From contig NZ_JAPTGB010000009.1 of NCBI RefSeq assembly GCF_026891975.1, positions 1 to 64,000 on the forward strand: a stretch of 64,000 nucleotides of DNA, in the 5' to 3' direction. Below the pieces are notes generated by a model that ran no database searches, was not told the origin of the DNA, and saw nothing but the letters and a program-made list of their open reading frames with translations. Source of the stretch: Methanocorpusculum petauri (GTDB taxonomy: Archaea > Halobacteriota > Methanomicrobia > Methanomicrobiales > Methanocorpusculaceae). The translations under genes and the position numbers were made by a program. Position 1 is the stretch's first letter. Each line of letters opens with the position of its first letter. Below, piece by piece: positions 33,810-43,941 of the stretch.

Positions 33810-35444
33810 ATGGGAATGTTTAAGAAAAAAGAGATACGCGAGTCTGTTCCGGAGTATGATTTTGAACGGGACGGTTCTCTTGTTACTCCTGAGTATGATC
33901 CTTCATATACTGTTGTGGAGTCGTACTGGGCACGCCCCGGTCTTTCACAGGTTGTGATTGCGGTTACTCCTTCGAATGAGTATCAGTATCTTGTTTTTGA
34001 ACCGTCGTTAACTCCATTTGAAAAGGAAGTTTTGGAGCGGCTGTATGCGGGAGTTCGTGATCTGCTGATTCTTGAGGATGTGGCTCTGGATGAGGGGAGC
34101 AAGACCACAGCACTGTATGATGCGATGGAGAAGTATCTGGAGCGGTTTGAGATTGAGCTTGAGCCGCAGGCTGTGTATAAGATCCGTTATTATCTGAAGC
34201 GGAATTATCTGGGCTGGGGTATTCTTGATCCGCTGCAGCATGACAGGGATATTGAGGATATTTCCTGCGACGGGTATAATACGCCAATCTTTTTGTTCCA
34301 CCGCAAGTACCGGAACATCCAGACGTCGATCGTGTTCCAGGATTCGGAGGAGCTTGATTCGATGGTGGTGCTGTTTGCCCAGAAAACGGGTAAACATATT
34401 TCTGTTTCGTCACCAATCGTGGATACGGCACTGCCGGATGGTTCGCGTGCACAGCTGACATACGGGAGAACGGTAACCAGCCACGGGTCGTCGTTTACGA
34501 TCCGGAAGTTCCGGGAAACTCCGTACTCGCCGATTGATCTTATCCTGAATCATACGTTCACGGTTGAGGAGATGGTGTACTTCTGGATGGCGGCGGAGTA
34601 CAATCAGTCGATTCTGTTTATCGGGGGGACGGCATCCGGGAAGACGACGTCGCTGAATGCGGTGGCGCAGTTTATTCCGCATCTGGCAAAGGTGATTACG
34701 ATTGAGGATACGCGGGAGATTACGCTGAGTCATCAGAACTGGCTGGCGAGTGTTGTGCCGGATGCGACGAATGTTTTGGAGGGCCGTGCGAATATTGAGA
34801 TGTTTGATCTGCTGAAGGCTGCGATGCGCCAGCGTCCGGAGTATATTCTGGTAGGCGAGGTCCGCGGTGTTGAGGCACAGACGCTGTTTCAGGCGATGAA
34901 TACGGGACACACGACATTTTCAACACTGCATGCAGGTTCGGTTGATTCTGCAATTCACCGACTGGAAAATGAGCCGCTGAATGTGCCGAAGGCGATGATT
35001 GAGTCACTGAATGTCGTGTCGTCGCAGGTCCGGCTGTATCGTGACGGGAAACAGATTCGCCGCTGCAATGAGATTGTGGAGATTGTGGGGATGTCGGAGA
35101 CGAAGGATGTGGTGGTGAATACGGTGTTCAAGTACCGGCCGGATACGGACAATGTAGTGTATTCGGCACGTTCGGAGGTATATAATCGCATTGCGGAGAT
35201 TACCGGAAATGATATGAACTGGATTTCCCGCGAGCTGCAGCGCAGGGCAATGGTTCTTGAGGCGATGATTGATCAGCGAATTCGTGACTATCGTGATGTG
35301 TCGGAGATTTTCTGGAGATATTATGCGATGCCGGATCTGGTTCTGTCATCTCTGGATGATCTGTCCGTGCTTCTTGAAAGCGGCATTATGGCACCGAGTC
35401 TTCGCCGGAATATGAGAGCTGATCTGGATACTCCGTTGGTATGA
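33810..35444 (+). CDS. Type II/IV secretion system ATPase (archaeal TadA/GspE family)
   Basis: 544 residues from the ATG preceded by GGGGT; a TTG further upstream is less likely. The C-terminal motor has Walker A IGGTASGKTTSL near residue 274, the Asp box TIEDTREI near 304, Walker B ILVGEVRG near 350 and the His box GHTTFSTLHAGS near 370. It powers pilus assembly, working with the polytopic protein encoded next (4-base overlap) and the pilin encoded upstream. Neither the archaellum flaB/arl genes nor a prepilin peptidase is in the window, so this is a pilus rather than a complete archaellum locus. Confidence 0.92.
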   Translation: MGMFKKKEIRESVPEYDFERDGSLVTPEYDPSYTVVESYWARPGLSQVVIAVTPSNEYQYLVFEPSLTPFEKEVLERLYAGVRDLLILEDVALDEGSKTTALYDAMEKYLERFEIELEPQAVYKIRYYLKRNYLGWGILDPLQHDRDIEDISCDGYNTPIFLFHRKYRNIQTSIVFQDSEELDSMVVLFAQKTGKHISVSSPIVDTALPDGSRAQLTYGRTVTSHGSSFTIRKFRETPYSPIDLILNHTFTVEEMVYFWMAAEYNQSILFIGGTASGKTTSLNAVAQFIPHLAKVITIEDTREITLSHQNWLASVVPDATNVLEGRANIEMFDLLKAAMRQRPEYILVGEVRGVEAQTLFQAMNTGHTTFSTLHAGSVDSAIHRLENEPLNVPKAMIESLNVVSSQVRLYRDGKQIRRCNEIVEIVGMSETKDVVVNTVFKYRPDTDNVVYSARSEVYNRIAEITGNDMNWISRELQRRAMVLEAMIDQRIRDYRDVSEIFWRYYAMPDLVLSSLDDLSVLLESGIMAPSLRRNMRADLDTPLV

Positions 35445-37369
35445 TGCAGATCCGTGAGACACTGGCAGAGCGAAGACAGGCGCGTCTGGAGTCTCTTGAA
35501 TCGGAGATATTTTCGGCCAGGATGCATGTGAAGGCGGAGATGCTGTATGTGTACGCACTGCTTTCGGCTCTGCTTTCGGGTACTGCGACGTTTCTTTTGC
35601 TTGCATATTTGTCCCAGCTGATTATTCCGTTGTCGTTTTTCCTGGTGTTTCCGGTACTTGGTGTGGTTATTGTTCTGGTGTGGCTTGCGATTGCTCTTGC
35701 GGCTATGTACGGTGCGTTTACGGCAATTTTGTATCTGCCGACGATTGAGTGCGGGAGCAGAAAGCTGCGGATTGATCTGTCGATGTTTAATTCGGCGACG
35801 TATCTGTATGCGCTGCATCAGTCGGAGCCGAATCTGTATGCGGTGGTTGAGTCGCTTGCGAAGTATGCGGATTATTATGGCGAGGCGGCCCGTGAGCTGC
35901 GGCAGATTGTGTATGACTGCCGGATGTGTTCGATGGATTTTTACTCGGCTGTCTGGCGGCTTTCGGAAACGACACCTTCGGATAAGTTTCGGTTTTTTTT
36001 AACGGGCCTGTCGTCGTCGTATAAGACGATTGGTTCTGCGACGGATTATCTGAGGATGAAGGTGGAGGAACTGCGTGAGGAGCAGCGGATTTCGCAGAAG
36101 GTGTATCTGAATACGCTGGGTGTTATTGCGGAGATGTATATTACGATTTTTGTTGCGGGGCCGTTGTTTATTATTATCGTGGTGATGGTGATGGGTATGA
36201 TTTCGAGCGCGAATCCGTTGATTCTTGCTCTGATCATTTATGTGATGCTGCCGTTCGGGACTGCGGTGTTTCTTTTGATGCTGGACATGATTTCTGAGGT
36301 GCATGAGGATAAGTCGGAGGAGATTCATGAGAAGAAGGGGAGTATCTGGGAAAAAAAGCCGGAATTTTCTTCTGTTCCGATGATGATGCCGAAGACGTCG
36401 GAGTCTCCGGCATTTGAGCGGCTTCGCAAGCGTGATGAGAAGGAAAAGTATGTGCGGTTCCTGGCGTCGCCGGTTGAATATATGAAATTCCATCCGTCAG
36501 CTGTGTTTGTGTTTAGTGTTCCTGCGGCATTTGTAGTGATGGGGATTTTGTATTTCCTGTTTGTGACGGTTTCGCTGACGCCGTGGACGTTTCTTGCATG
36601 GGTTGGGGCGTCTGAGGATATTGTGATGACGGGTGTTCTGATTGTACTGATTCCGTTTGCGGTGTTTTATGCGATTTATTCCCGTCGCCACCGGAGGATT
36701 GAGGAGGCTATTCCGGATTTTGCGGATCGGATGGCGTCTGCGGTGCGGCATAATATGACGCTTGCGCGGGCTATTGATCTGATTGCGATGGAGGGGAAGA
36801 GCAATATGCTGGATGAGATCCGGCTGATTCGCCGGGATATTGTTTGGGGCAGTCTGACGTCTGATGCGATTAAGCGGTTTAGTGAATACATCCGGGTCGG
36901 GGCGATTGACCGGATGAGCATTCTGGTTTCACAGGCTGAGCATTTTACGAATAATTTGTCGCAGGTTCTGCAGATTATTGCAGAGGATTCGAAGAATATG
37001 GTGACGCTGAAGAGCGAGCGCCGCGGGGACATGATGCTGTATGTGATTGTGGTGTATCTGGCGTTCTTTGTGTTTGTGTTTGTGCAGGGTATTCTGGTGG
37101 TGATGTTTCTGCCGATGATGCTGCAGGGCGGGGACGGGATGTCGATGATTGGGTCGGGGGTGACGATGCCGGGTGTTGGCGGCGGGTTTTCGATTGATGT
37201 CTATGATCGGCTGATTTATCACTCGGTGGTTATTCACGGATTCTGTTCGGGGCTTGTTGCGGGTATGATGGGGGAGGGTTCGGCTCTTGCAGGCGTGAAG
37301 CACTCGTGCGTGATGGTTGCAGTTGCGATGATCGTGTTTGTTATTCTGAAGTTTTTCTTCCTGTCGTGA
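35441..37369 (+). CDS. Pilus assembly membrane protein (TadC/ArlJ family)
   Basis: 642 residues with two T2SF-type domains. Membrane segments cluster near residues 40-100, 240-290, 350-420, 525-555 and 600-640; the cytoplasmic loops contain the family-typical LIAMEGKSNMLDEIRLI. It is the polytopic platform that anchors the pilus and couples it to the ATPase. The start ATGATG overlaps the ATPase stop. Duplicated T2SF domains in one chain are usual for archaeal TadC-like proteins. Confidence 0.88.
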   Translation: MMQIRETLAERRQARLESLESEIFSARMHVKAEMLYVYALLSALLSGTATFLLLAYLSQLIIPLSFFLVFPVLGVVIVLVWLAIALAAMYGAFTAILYLPTIECGSRKLRIDLSMFNSATYLYALHQSEPNLYAVVESLAKYADYYGEAARELRQIVYDCRMCSMDFYSAVWRLSETTPSDKFRFFLTGLSSSYKTIGSATDYLRMKVEELREEQRISQKVYLNTLGVIAEMYITIFVAGPLFIIIVVMVMGMISSANPLILALIIYVMLPFGTAVFLLMLDMISEVHEDKSEEIHEKKGSIWEKKPEFSSVPMMMPKTSESPAFERLRKRDEKEKYVRFLASPVEYMKFHPSAVFVFSVPAAFVVMGILYFLFVTVSLTPWTFLAWVGASEDIVMTGVLIVLIPFAVFYAIYSRRHRRIEEAIPDFADRMASAVRHNMTLARAIDLIAMEGKSNMLDEIRLIRRDIVWGSLTSDAIKRFSEYIRVGAIDRMSILVSQAEHFTNNLSQVLQIIAEDSKNMVTLKSERRGDMMLYVIVVYLAFFVFVFVQGILVVMFLPMMLQGGDGMSMIGSGVTMPGVGGGFSIDVYDRLIYHSVVIHGFCSGLVAGMMGEGSALAGVKHSCVMVAVAMIVFVILKFFFLS

Positions 37370-37382
37370 TTTTTCTGGAACC

Positions 37383-37448
37383 TGTAGGCGTGTGACTGTC
37401 CACGTGCGTTGTACGTGGTCAATCACACTCACCACCGACACGCCTGCA
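37383..37448. other. Imperfect long hairpin between pilus and ATP synthase operons
   Basis: Nested inverted repeats: outer TGTAGGCG with CGCCTGCA (one wobble), middle GTGTGA with TCACAC, inner CCACGT with ACGTGG around a seven-base loop. It begins 14 bases after the tadC stop; it could terminate the pilus transcript or be a small structured RNA. No T-tract follows directly. Confidence 0.5.
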
Positions 37449-37582
37449 ATTTCCATCATCTTGCAAGTCATGTATATCCGGACAGAATTCCCCGCGCTCC
37501 ACCCCGCCGCACGCCCCTTACACACGAAACTGAACCGTTTCCTTCATACTCCCTCCCAACCTGCCGCAACCAAAGAACGTAA

Positions 37583-37590
37583 GTATAAAC
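37583..37590 (+). promoter_or_regulatory. TATA box of the A-type ATP synthase operon
   Basis: GTATAAAC about 48 bases before the ahaH start, giving an expected transcript start near 37612 and a short leader that contains the GGAGGG ribosome site. Confidence 0.5.
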
Positions 37591-37634
37591 ACTAATGCTC
37601 ACCTAATAGTATGTTGCCGTGAGAGGAGGGTTGG

Positions 37635-37964
37635 ATGAAAACTGAGGTTCTCAAAAGCATCAAAGAAACCGAAGCCCAATGTAAATCCACGATCACTGCA
37701 GCCCAGACCGAACGTGAGCAGATTCTTGCAAACGCCCGGCTTGAAGCTGACAACCTGATTGCCAAGGCAACAACCGTTGCCGAGGATTACAAAAAGCAGC
37801 GTCTTTCAGATGCACGAAATGTTGCAGCAGCAAAACATGCCGCAATCGTGGAACAAGGCAAAGCAGAGGCCGACGCCACCATTGTACAGGGAAGTAAAAA
37901 ACTCCCCCAGGCAGCATCGCTGTTTGTAGAACGGTTTAAGGAGAAACTGCATGTTTCAGCCTAA
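37635..37964 (+). CDS. ahaH: A-type ATP synthase subunit H
   Basis: 109 residues, almost entirely charged helix (heptads from residue 5 to 75). With subunit E it forms the peripheral stalk that holds the A1 head against rotation. GGAGGG lies five bases upstream of the ATG. It is the first gene of the ahaHIKECFABD operon and overlaps ahaI by 14 bases. Confidence 0.88.
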   Translation: MKTEVLKSIKETEAQCKSTITAAQTEREQILANARLEADNLIAKATTVAEDYKKQRLSDARNVAAAKHAAIVEQGKAEADATIVQGSKKLPQAASLFVERFKEKLHVSA

Positions 37965-39957
37965 ACCGATGACGCATCTGCTCATTGCAGCGCCTAAAGA
38001 GCAGATGGCGTCAGTTGTGACTGAATTATACCGTCACCGAGTCTTCCACATCACCGATTTTGTAGACCAGGGAAAAGAAGGCTACGAAGGTGTTCGCTTA
38101 GGTACTCCTCTTGAGGGTGCCGGTGAACTCTCGACCAGTCTCCTCAAAATACGTTCCATCGAGAACGTATTCCAGACAAGCCCTGAAACGCTCTTCGACG
38201 TTCCTAAGCGTCCTGTAGCAACGATCCGACAAGCAATTGAGCGTGAACTTCCCGCAATCGAAGCAGAAGTAAACGACCTCACGGTACAACGATCGGCTGC
38301 AGAATCCCGCATCCGGGAATGCGAACAGCGCATCACTGAACTCAAACCTTTTGCACTCGTACCGCTTGAGATGGATCTCTACCGCGGCTACGACAGCATC
38401 ATCGCAATCGCCGGATACATTGACAAAGACGTTGATCTCAGCGTCCCGCATGAAAAATACTATGCGGCACGCAAAGACGGCAACTTCATCGTCATATTCG
38501 CTGAAACGAAAGATGCCGCAGAAATCGAACGCATCCTGTCCGACACAGGCTTCCAGTCCGTCACAATCCCGAACGAAACCGGAAGCGTCCAGGCCGCAGT
38601 GGACAAGTACACTGCTGACCAGAGTCAGGCAAAGGGAGCCTTCGACACTGCAAACGCAAAAATTTCCGAGCTCAAAGCAAAATACGCCGACTTACTCGCC
38701 GCATGCGACGAAGTACTGTCCGGCGATGTGGAACGAGCAGAAGCCCCGTTAAGGTTCGCAACAACCGAGGAAGCATTCGTCATCGACGGATGGGTCCCCG
38801 CAGATCATATCGAACCCATAACTGCAGGCTTGAACCAAGCAACCGGTGGTTGCGTATATGTAACTGTTGACGACGATGAAATCGACGCAACAGCAATTCC
38901 GGTGGAGTATAACAACCCATCGTTCGCAAAGCCCACTGAACTCTTCATGGACGTCTATGCACGCCCAAGATACAACGAAATTGACCCGACACTCATTCTT
39001 GCCATCATGTTCCCGATCTTCTTCGGACTCATCGTTGGTGATGTCGGATACGGTATCATCTTCTTAATCCTTGCACTTTTCGCCAGAAAACTGGCAATGT
39101 TCAAAGGAGAAGGCGGAAGAAACCTTATCAAAATTCTCGTCGGTTCAAGTATCTCAACCATATTCTTTGGATTGCTCTACAGCGAGTTCTTAGGATATGC
39201 CCTGCCGTGGCACGCCATCATCTTCCAGCGCCACTTGGCCATTGGAGCAGACGCAGCAGCGCATGCAACCGGGCCGGATGCAATGCCCATGTTAATCATG
39301 TCCGTATGGTTCGGTATTGCCTACATCACACTTGGCCGCATCTTTGGAATGATCAACCACTACAGAATGGATCACCCCGGCAAACACCGGAGCAAAGCAA
39401 TTCTCGGACAGTTTGGATGGATCGCCATCCTCTGGGGTCTCTTAATCCTCGTCTGGTCCTTCTTCTCAATGGAACAGATGTTTGGAATCGTCGGCATGAT
39501 GCCTGACTTCACCACTGCACCCCTGATTGCTCCCGGATTCTCGGTGGCCGCTCTCGCAGGACTCATTCTGCTTGTACTCGGATGCATCTTCCTTGCACAG
39601 GAAAATGTACTCGATTTAATGGAAATCCCGACAATCATCTCGCACGTACTCTCCTTCTGCCGTATCGCCGCAGTCGGCCTGTCGTCCGTCGCAATCGCAA
39701 TGGTCGTCAACTACCTCTCTTTTGGTATGTTCATCGACCCCGCCCTTGCAAACCTCGATGCAGTCGGTGTAATAATGATAATCGTTGGTGTTCTCATCTT
39801 TATATGCGGACACGCCCTCAACGTAGGTCTTGGTATCCTTGGTGGAGGTCTCCACTCGATTCGTCTTCACTACGTTGAATTCTTCACCAAATTCTACGTT
39901 GGTGGAGGCATCAAGTACAATCCGTTCGGACTTAAACGCAAATTCTCAGAGGAGTAA
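37951..39957 (+). CDS. ahaI: A-type ATP synthase subunit I (membrane a-subunit)
   Basis: 668 residues. Residues 1-340 are the soluble coiled-coil domain that joins the peripheral stalk; the rest has about seven or eight membrane helices. [16 protein letters not shown] near residue 350 and SVLSFCR-like [13 protein letters not shown] near 565 are typical of V/A-type a-subunits and include the arginine that faces the rotor carboxylate. AAGGAGA precedes the ATG inside ahaH. It forms the ion half-channels. Confidence 0.93.
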   Translation: MFQPKPMTHLLIAAPKEQMASVVTELYRHRVFHITDFVDQGKEGYEGVRLGTPLEGAGELSTSLLKIRSIENVFQTSPETLFDVPKRPVATIRQAIERELPAIEAEVNDLTVQRSAAESRIRECEQRITELKPFALVPLEMDLYRGYDSIIAIAGYIDKDVDLSVPHEKYYAARKDGNFIVIFAETKDAAEIERILSDTGFQSVTIPNETGSVQAAVDKYTADQSQAKGAFDTANAKISELKAKYADLLAACDEVLSGDVERAEAPLRFATTEEAFVIDGWVPADHIEPITAGLNQATGGCVYVTVDDDEIDATAIPVEYNNPSFAKPTELFMDVYARPRYNEIDPTLILAIMFPIFFGLIVGDVGYGIIFLILALFARKLAMFKGEGGRNLIKILVGSSISTIFFGLLYSEFLGYALPWHAIIFQRHLAIGADAAAHATGPDAMPMLIMSVWFGIAYITLGRIFGMINHYRMDHPGKHRSKAILGQFGWIAILWGLLILVWSFFSMEQMFGIVGMMPDFTTAPLIAPGFSVAALAGLILLVLGCIFLAQENVLDLMEIPTIISHVLSFCRIAAVGLSSVAIAMVVNYLSFGMFIDPALANLDAVGVIMIIVGVLIFICGHALNVGLGILGGGLHSIRLHYVEFFTKFYVGGGIKYNPFGLKRKFSEE

Positions 39958-39962
39958 AAATT

Positions 39963-40214
39963 ATGGCAATTGAAACAATGACAGTTGAAGCAGCACAGGC
40001 AATGGCATCCGGATACACCGCAATCGGTGCAGGTCTCGCAGTCGGTCTCGCCGGCGTCGGAACCGGTCTTGGTGAAATGGGTATCGGAGCCGCCGCAGTC
40101 GGAGCAACCGCAGAAGACCGTGACATGTTCGGTCTCGCCCTTCTCTTCACGGTACTTCCCGAAACCATCGTCATCTTCGGTCTTGTGATTTCACTGCTGC
40201 TGCTCTTCCAGTAA
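39963..40214 (+). CDS. ahaK: A-type ATP synthase subunit K (rotor c-subunit)
   Basis: 83 residues, two membrane helices. Helix 2 has the ion-binding carboxylate in LPETIVIFG (Glu67, followed by Thr68); helix 1 has a second carboxylate in GTGLGEMG (Glu38), at the position of Gln32 in sodium-dependent bacterial c-subunits. The Glu-Thr pair and helix 1 ligand point to sodium binding, though proton use cannot be excluded. One hairpin per protein, not duplicated. Confidence 0.93.
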   Translation: MAIETMTVEAAQAMASGYTAIGAGLAVGLAGVGTGLGEMGIGAAAVGATAEDRDMFGLALLFTVLPETIVIFGLVISLLLLFQ

Positions 40215-40234
40215 AGCGGAGGCTCGTGCAAATC

Positions 40235-40822
40235 ATGGGACTCGAGGTTGTAGTTGACGAAATCAAGGCAAAGGGTGACCGCGAAGCAGCCCGGATCAAA
40301 TCCGAGGCAGAAGCTGAAGCAAAGACCATAGTTGCCGACGCAACCAAACGTGCAGAAGAGATCCGCATCGCCGCAGAAGCTGATGCCGCTCTCCAGGCAG
40401 ACCGCATCATGATCCGTGAAGTCGCTGCCGCAAACCTGGTCGTAAAACGTGACCAGCTCAACGCACAAAAGGAACTGCTCGACAAAGTCTACAGCGAAGC
40501 TGCAAAAGAAATCGCAAACCTTCCGGCCGACGTCCACGCAAAAGCCGTACGTTCCCTTCTCAAAGATGCTGTAAAGCAGATCAAAGAGGGAACCGTATAC
40601 GCAAACCAGCGTGACGAAGAAGCTGTCAAAACAGCTCTCTCGGAACTGAAGACCCTTTCCGGATTTACGTTCGGAGGAATCACCGACATCGACGGCGGTG
40701 TCGTAGTACAGAGCGCCGATGGCCAGCTCACGCTTGACCTCTCCTACCGGACCTTCATGGGCGAAGTATGGGAATCAAGCCTCAAAGACGCATCGGAGAT
40801 ACTGTTTGGAGCAAACTCCTAA
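40235..40822 (+). CDS. ahaE: A-type ATP synthase subunit E
   Basis: 195 residues. The N-terminal half is a long Ala/Glu/Arg-rich helix that pairs with subunit H in the peripheral stalk; the C-terminal half is a mixed domain that contacts the A1 head. A GTG nine bases upstream is closer to the GGAGG (3-base spacing), while the ATG chosen gives the usual MGLE start at 12-base spacing; either is possible. Confidence 0.88.
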   Translation: MGLEVVVDEIKAKGDREAARIKSEAEAEAKTIVADATKRAEEIRIAAEADAALQADRIMIREVAAANLVVKRDQLNAQKELLDKVYSEAAKEIANLPADVHAKAVRSLLKDAVKQIKEGTVYANQRDEEAVKTALSELKTLSGFTFGGITDIDGGVVVQSADGQLTLDLSYRTFMGEVWESSLKDASEILFGANS

Positions 40823-40842
40823 ACGAGTGAGGGAAACAAACA

Positions 40843-41901
40843 ATGACTGAGGTAATGAGCGGTCCTGCTCCATACATCTATGTCTCAACCCGTATGCGGG
40901 TACGCAAAGCAAAACTCATCCCAAGGGAAGAGTATCTCCGCATGCTGAACATGGGTCTCCCCGAGTTTACCAGACTCATTGAGGAGATGGAGTACAAACG
41001 CGAAATCGATGAACTCTCCGCAGCATTTTCCGGAGTAGACCTCATCGAAAACGCCATGTCCTGGAACCTCGCCAAAGAATACCAGCGGGTCATCGCACTC
41101 GCACCCGGCGAGATGAAAGGATTTACCCGTGATTACCTGCACAAATGGGATATTCAGAACATTCTGACTATCCTTCGTGGAAAAGTCCAGGGTCTTTCCG
41201 ACGGAAAGATCCGGGCAGTACTTGTACCGGCCGGCGAACTCGACGCAGCAATGCTCGATCGCCTGCTTACCGAAACCAGCATCGAAAGAATTGTCGAAAC
41301 CCTGCCCGAAAAGCAGATGGCTGCAATCCTCTCTGCCGGACTCTCGGAAGCACTCGAGACCCACTCCTTTGGGAAACTCGAAAACGAGCTCTACAAGTAC
41401 TACTACGCGACGCTGATTAAAGCGGCACGTGGCGGCATGAAAGGCGGTTTACCGTTCTTGAAATACGTCACATTTGAAATCGACATCAAAAATATCACCA
41501 ACCTCTTCAGAGTCCGTGCACAGGGAAAACCCGACGTAAGCACCGCGGACATCTGGATCGAGGGAGGATCGTACCATGCCGACGAACTCGAGCGTCTCTG
41601 CTCGGTTGTCAGCCTGGACGAAGTTGTCGACACGCTCAAAAAGAAAATCAAGTCGCCTGTGCTCATCGAGGCACTCGAATCGCTCAGAGAAAAGAAACCG
41701 ATCTACGCAATCGAAGGCATGCTGATTGCAGCCCAGCTCAATCAGATGGACAACGTTTCAAAGCGCAATCCGTTCTCAATCTCTCCGCTTCTCGTCTACC
41801 TTGAAAGAAAGAAGTATGAAGTAGCCAACCTCCGTGCACTCGCCCGCGGCAAAGAAGCAGGCTTAGCACCCGAGGTCCTTGAAAAATATCTGGTGATGTA
41901 A
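40843..41901 (+). CDS. ahaC: A-type ATP synthase subunit C
   Basis: 352 residues, all-helical subunit that caps the rotor ring and links it to the central stalk (F and D). Family features include the N-terminal [16 protein letters not shown] and the repeated YL.KWDIQNI-type helices near residue 100. The stop overlaps the ahaF start (TAATG). Confidence 0.9.
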   Translation: MTEVMSGPAPYIYVSTRMRVRKAKLIPREEYLRMLNMGLPEFTRLIEEMEYKREIDELSAAFSGVDLIENAMSWNLAKEYQRVIALAPGEMKGFTRDYLHKWDIQNILTILRGKVQGLSDGKIRAVLVPAGELDAAMLDRLLTETSIERIVETLPEKQMAAILSAGLSEALETHSFGKLENELYKYYYATLIKAARGGMKGGLPFLKYVTFEIDIKNITNLFRVRAQGKPDVSTADIWIEGGSYHADELERLCSVVSLDEVVDTLKKKIKSPVLIEALESLREKKPIYAIEGMLIAAQLNQMDNVSKRNPFSISPLLVYLERKKYEVANLRALARGKEAGLAPEVLEKYLVM

Positions 41902-42203
41902 TGGAAATCGCAGTTATTGGAAACAAGGAGTTCGTTATCGGATTCCAGCTTGCGGGTGTACGCAAAACGTACTCCGCAGAAACTCCGGAAAAACTGACCG
42001 AGACCATCACCCGTGTCTTAAACGACCCTGAAGTTGGCATTCTCGTTCTTCAGAGCGCAGACCTTGAACATATCCCGCGTCGTCTGCAGGTAACCATTGA
42101 AAACTCCGTCAAACCGACCATTGTAACCATTGGCGGCCAGGAGGCAGGTCTCTCCCTGAGAGAGCGTATTAAGCGTTCGGTGGGTGTTGATTTGTGGAAG
42201 TAA
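41901..42203 (+). CDS. ahaF: A-type ATP synthase subunit F
   Basis: 100 residues with the CheY-like fold of central-stalk subunit [21 protein letters not shown] at the start and a middle [15 protein letters not shown]. It overlaps ahaC by one base and ahaA by ten. Confidence 0.92.
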   Translation: MEIAVIGNKEFVIGFQLAGVRKTYSAETPEKLTETITRVLNDPEVGILVLQSADLEHIPRRLQVTIENSVKPTIVTIGGQEAGLSLRERIKRSVGVDLWK

Positions 42204-43939
42204 GTAATAAACCAGGAATACTCAAACGCATTGCAGGACCTGTGGTCACTGCAGTCGACCTTGACGCCCACATGTACGATGTGGTCAAGGTCGGCAATGA
42301 GGAGCTGATGGGTGAGGTCATTAAGATCGATGGTGATGATATCATCATCCAGGTCTATGAGTCCACCACGGGCATCCGCCCGGGAGAACCCGTCATAAAC
42401 ACCGGACTTTCGCTCGCAGTCGAGCTTGGTCCCGGACTGCTGACCAGTATCTACGACGGTATCCAGCGCCCGCTGGAAGTCCTCATCGAAAAGATGGGCA
42501 ACTTCATCGCACGCGGAGTCACCGCACCCGGACTTGACCACGAAAAGAAGTGGGAGTTCAAGCCCGTCGTAAGTGCAGGCGCAACTGTCAAACCCGGACA
42601 GGTCATTGGTGAAGTACAGGAAACCCGCAGTATCCTGCACAAAATCATGATTCCGCCGAACGCAAAAGGCGGCGTTGTCAAAAACATCAAGTCCGGCAGC
42701 TTCACGGTTGACGACATCATCATCGAACTCGATTCCGGGGAAGCGTTCCCCATGATGCAGCGCTGGCCGGTTCGTGTCCCTCGTCCGTACGTGGAAAAAC
42801 ACACCCCGAACATCCCGCTGCTGACGGGTCAGAGAATTCTCGACGGTCTCTTCCCGATTGCAAAAGGCGGAACCGCAGCAATTCCCGGTCCGTTCGGTTC
42901 CGGAAAGACCGTTACCCAGCAGCAGCTGGCAAAGTGGTCTGACGCAGAAATCGTCGTCTATATCGGATGCGGTGAACGCGGCAATGAAATGACCGAAGTG
43001 CTGACCGAGTTCCCCGAACTCACCGACCCGAAGACCGGAAACTCCCTCATGGAGAGAACCATTCTGATCGCAAACACTTCCAACATGCCGGTGGCGGCCC
43101 GTGAAGCATCCGTGTACACCGGAATCACTCTTGCCGAGTACTTCCGTGATATGGGCTACGACGTTGCACTCATGGCAGACTCCACCTCCCGGTGGGCAGA
43201 AGCAATGCGTGAAATCTGTTCCCGTCTCGAAGAGATGCCCGGTGAAGAAGGATACCCGGCATACCTGTCCTCCAGACTCTCTGAGTTCTATGAGCGTGCA
43301 GGACTTGTCCAGCCGCTCGCCGGCGGCAGCGGTTCTGTCTCCGTTATCGGTGCAGTATCCCCCGCAGGCGGTGACTTCTCCGAACCGGTTACGCAGAACA
43401 CCCTTCGTATTGTGAAGGTCTTCTGGGCACTGGATGCAAACCTGTCCCGCAGACGTCACTTCCCGGCAATCAACTGGCTGCAGTCCTACTCCTTATACAT
43501 GGGTCAGCTCAACGACTACTACGACGAGAAGGTCTCGCCGGAGTGGAACAAACTGCGCAGCTGGTTCATGGAAGTCCTGCAGAAGGAAGCCGAACTTCAG
43601 GAGATCGTCCAGCTCGTCGGTTCCGATGCACTGCCGGAAGCCGAGCAGATCACCATCGAAGTTGCACGTATGATCCGTGAACTGTTCCTGCAGCAGAACG
43701 GTTTCGACCCGGTCGATACCTACTGCAGTCTCGAAAAACAGCTTGATATGTTCAAGATGATCAAAGCCTATGCAGACCTCGCCTACGCCGCACAGGCAGC
43801 GGGAGTTCCGCCGGCACAGATCCTTGCCGTCAAAGCAAAGAACGAGATGCCGCAGATCAAGTTCACCAAGGAGTACAAACCTGTCCTTGACAAGATCTAC
43901 TCTGAGATGGACGCTGAATTCAAAGCACTGAGGGCATAA
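42194..43939 (+). CDS. ahaA: A-type ATP synthase catalytic subunit A
   Basis: 581 residues; starts with GTG inside ahaF. Walker [15 protein letters not shown] is near residue 235, with the long non-homologous insert before it that distinguishes V/A-type catalytic subunits; [14 protein letters not shown] near 328 lies by the nucleotide site. No intein is present. It forms the catalytic A3B3 head with subunit B. Confidence 0.97.
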   Translation: MEVSNKPGILKRIAGPVVTAVDLDAHMYDVVKVGNEELMGEVIKIDGDDIIIQVYESTTGIRPGEPVINTGLSLAVELGPGLLTSIYDGIQRPLEVLIEKMGNFIARGVTAPGLDHEKKWEFKPVVSAGATVKPGQVIGEVQETRSILHKIMIPPNAKGGVVKNIKSGSFTVDDIIIELDSGEAFPMMQRWPVRVPRPYVEKHTPNIPLLTGQRILDGLFPIAKGGTAAIPGPFGSGKTVTQQQLAKWSDAEIVVYIGCGERGNEMTEVLTEFPELTDPKTGNSLMERTILIANTSNMPVAAREASVYTGITLAEYFRDMGYDVALMADSTSRWAEAMREICSRLEEMPGEEGYPAYLSSRLSEFYERAGLVQPLAGGSGSVSVIGAVSPAGGDFSEPVTQNTLRIVKVFWALDANLSRRRHFPAINWLQSYSLYMGQLNDYYDEKVSPEWNKLRSWFMEVLQKEAELQEIVQLVGSDALPEAEQITIEVARMIRELFLQQNGFDPVDTYCSLEKQLDMFKMIKAYADLAYAAQAAGVPPAQILAVKAKNEMPQIKFTKEYKPVLDKIYSEMDAEFKALRA

Positions 43940-43941
43940 CC

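Noticed and set aside
37392-37595. Plus-strand frame of 67 codons before the ATP synthase operon
   Set aside because: Runs through the hairpin and the operon promoter; composition not protein-like.
42050-43459. Minus-strand frame of 469 codons in ahaA
   Set aside because: Antisense shadow of the catalytic ATP synthase subunit; no family pattern.
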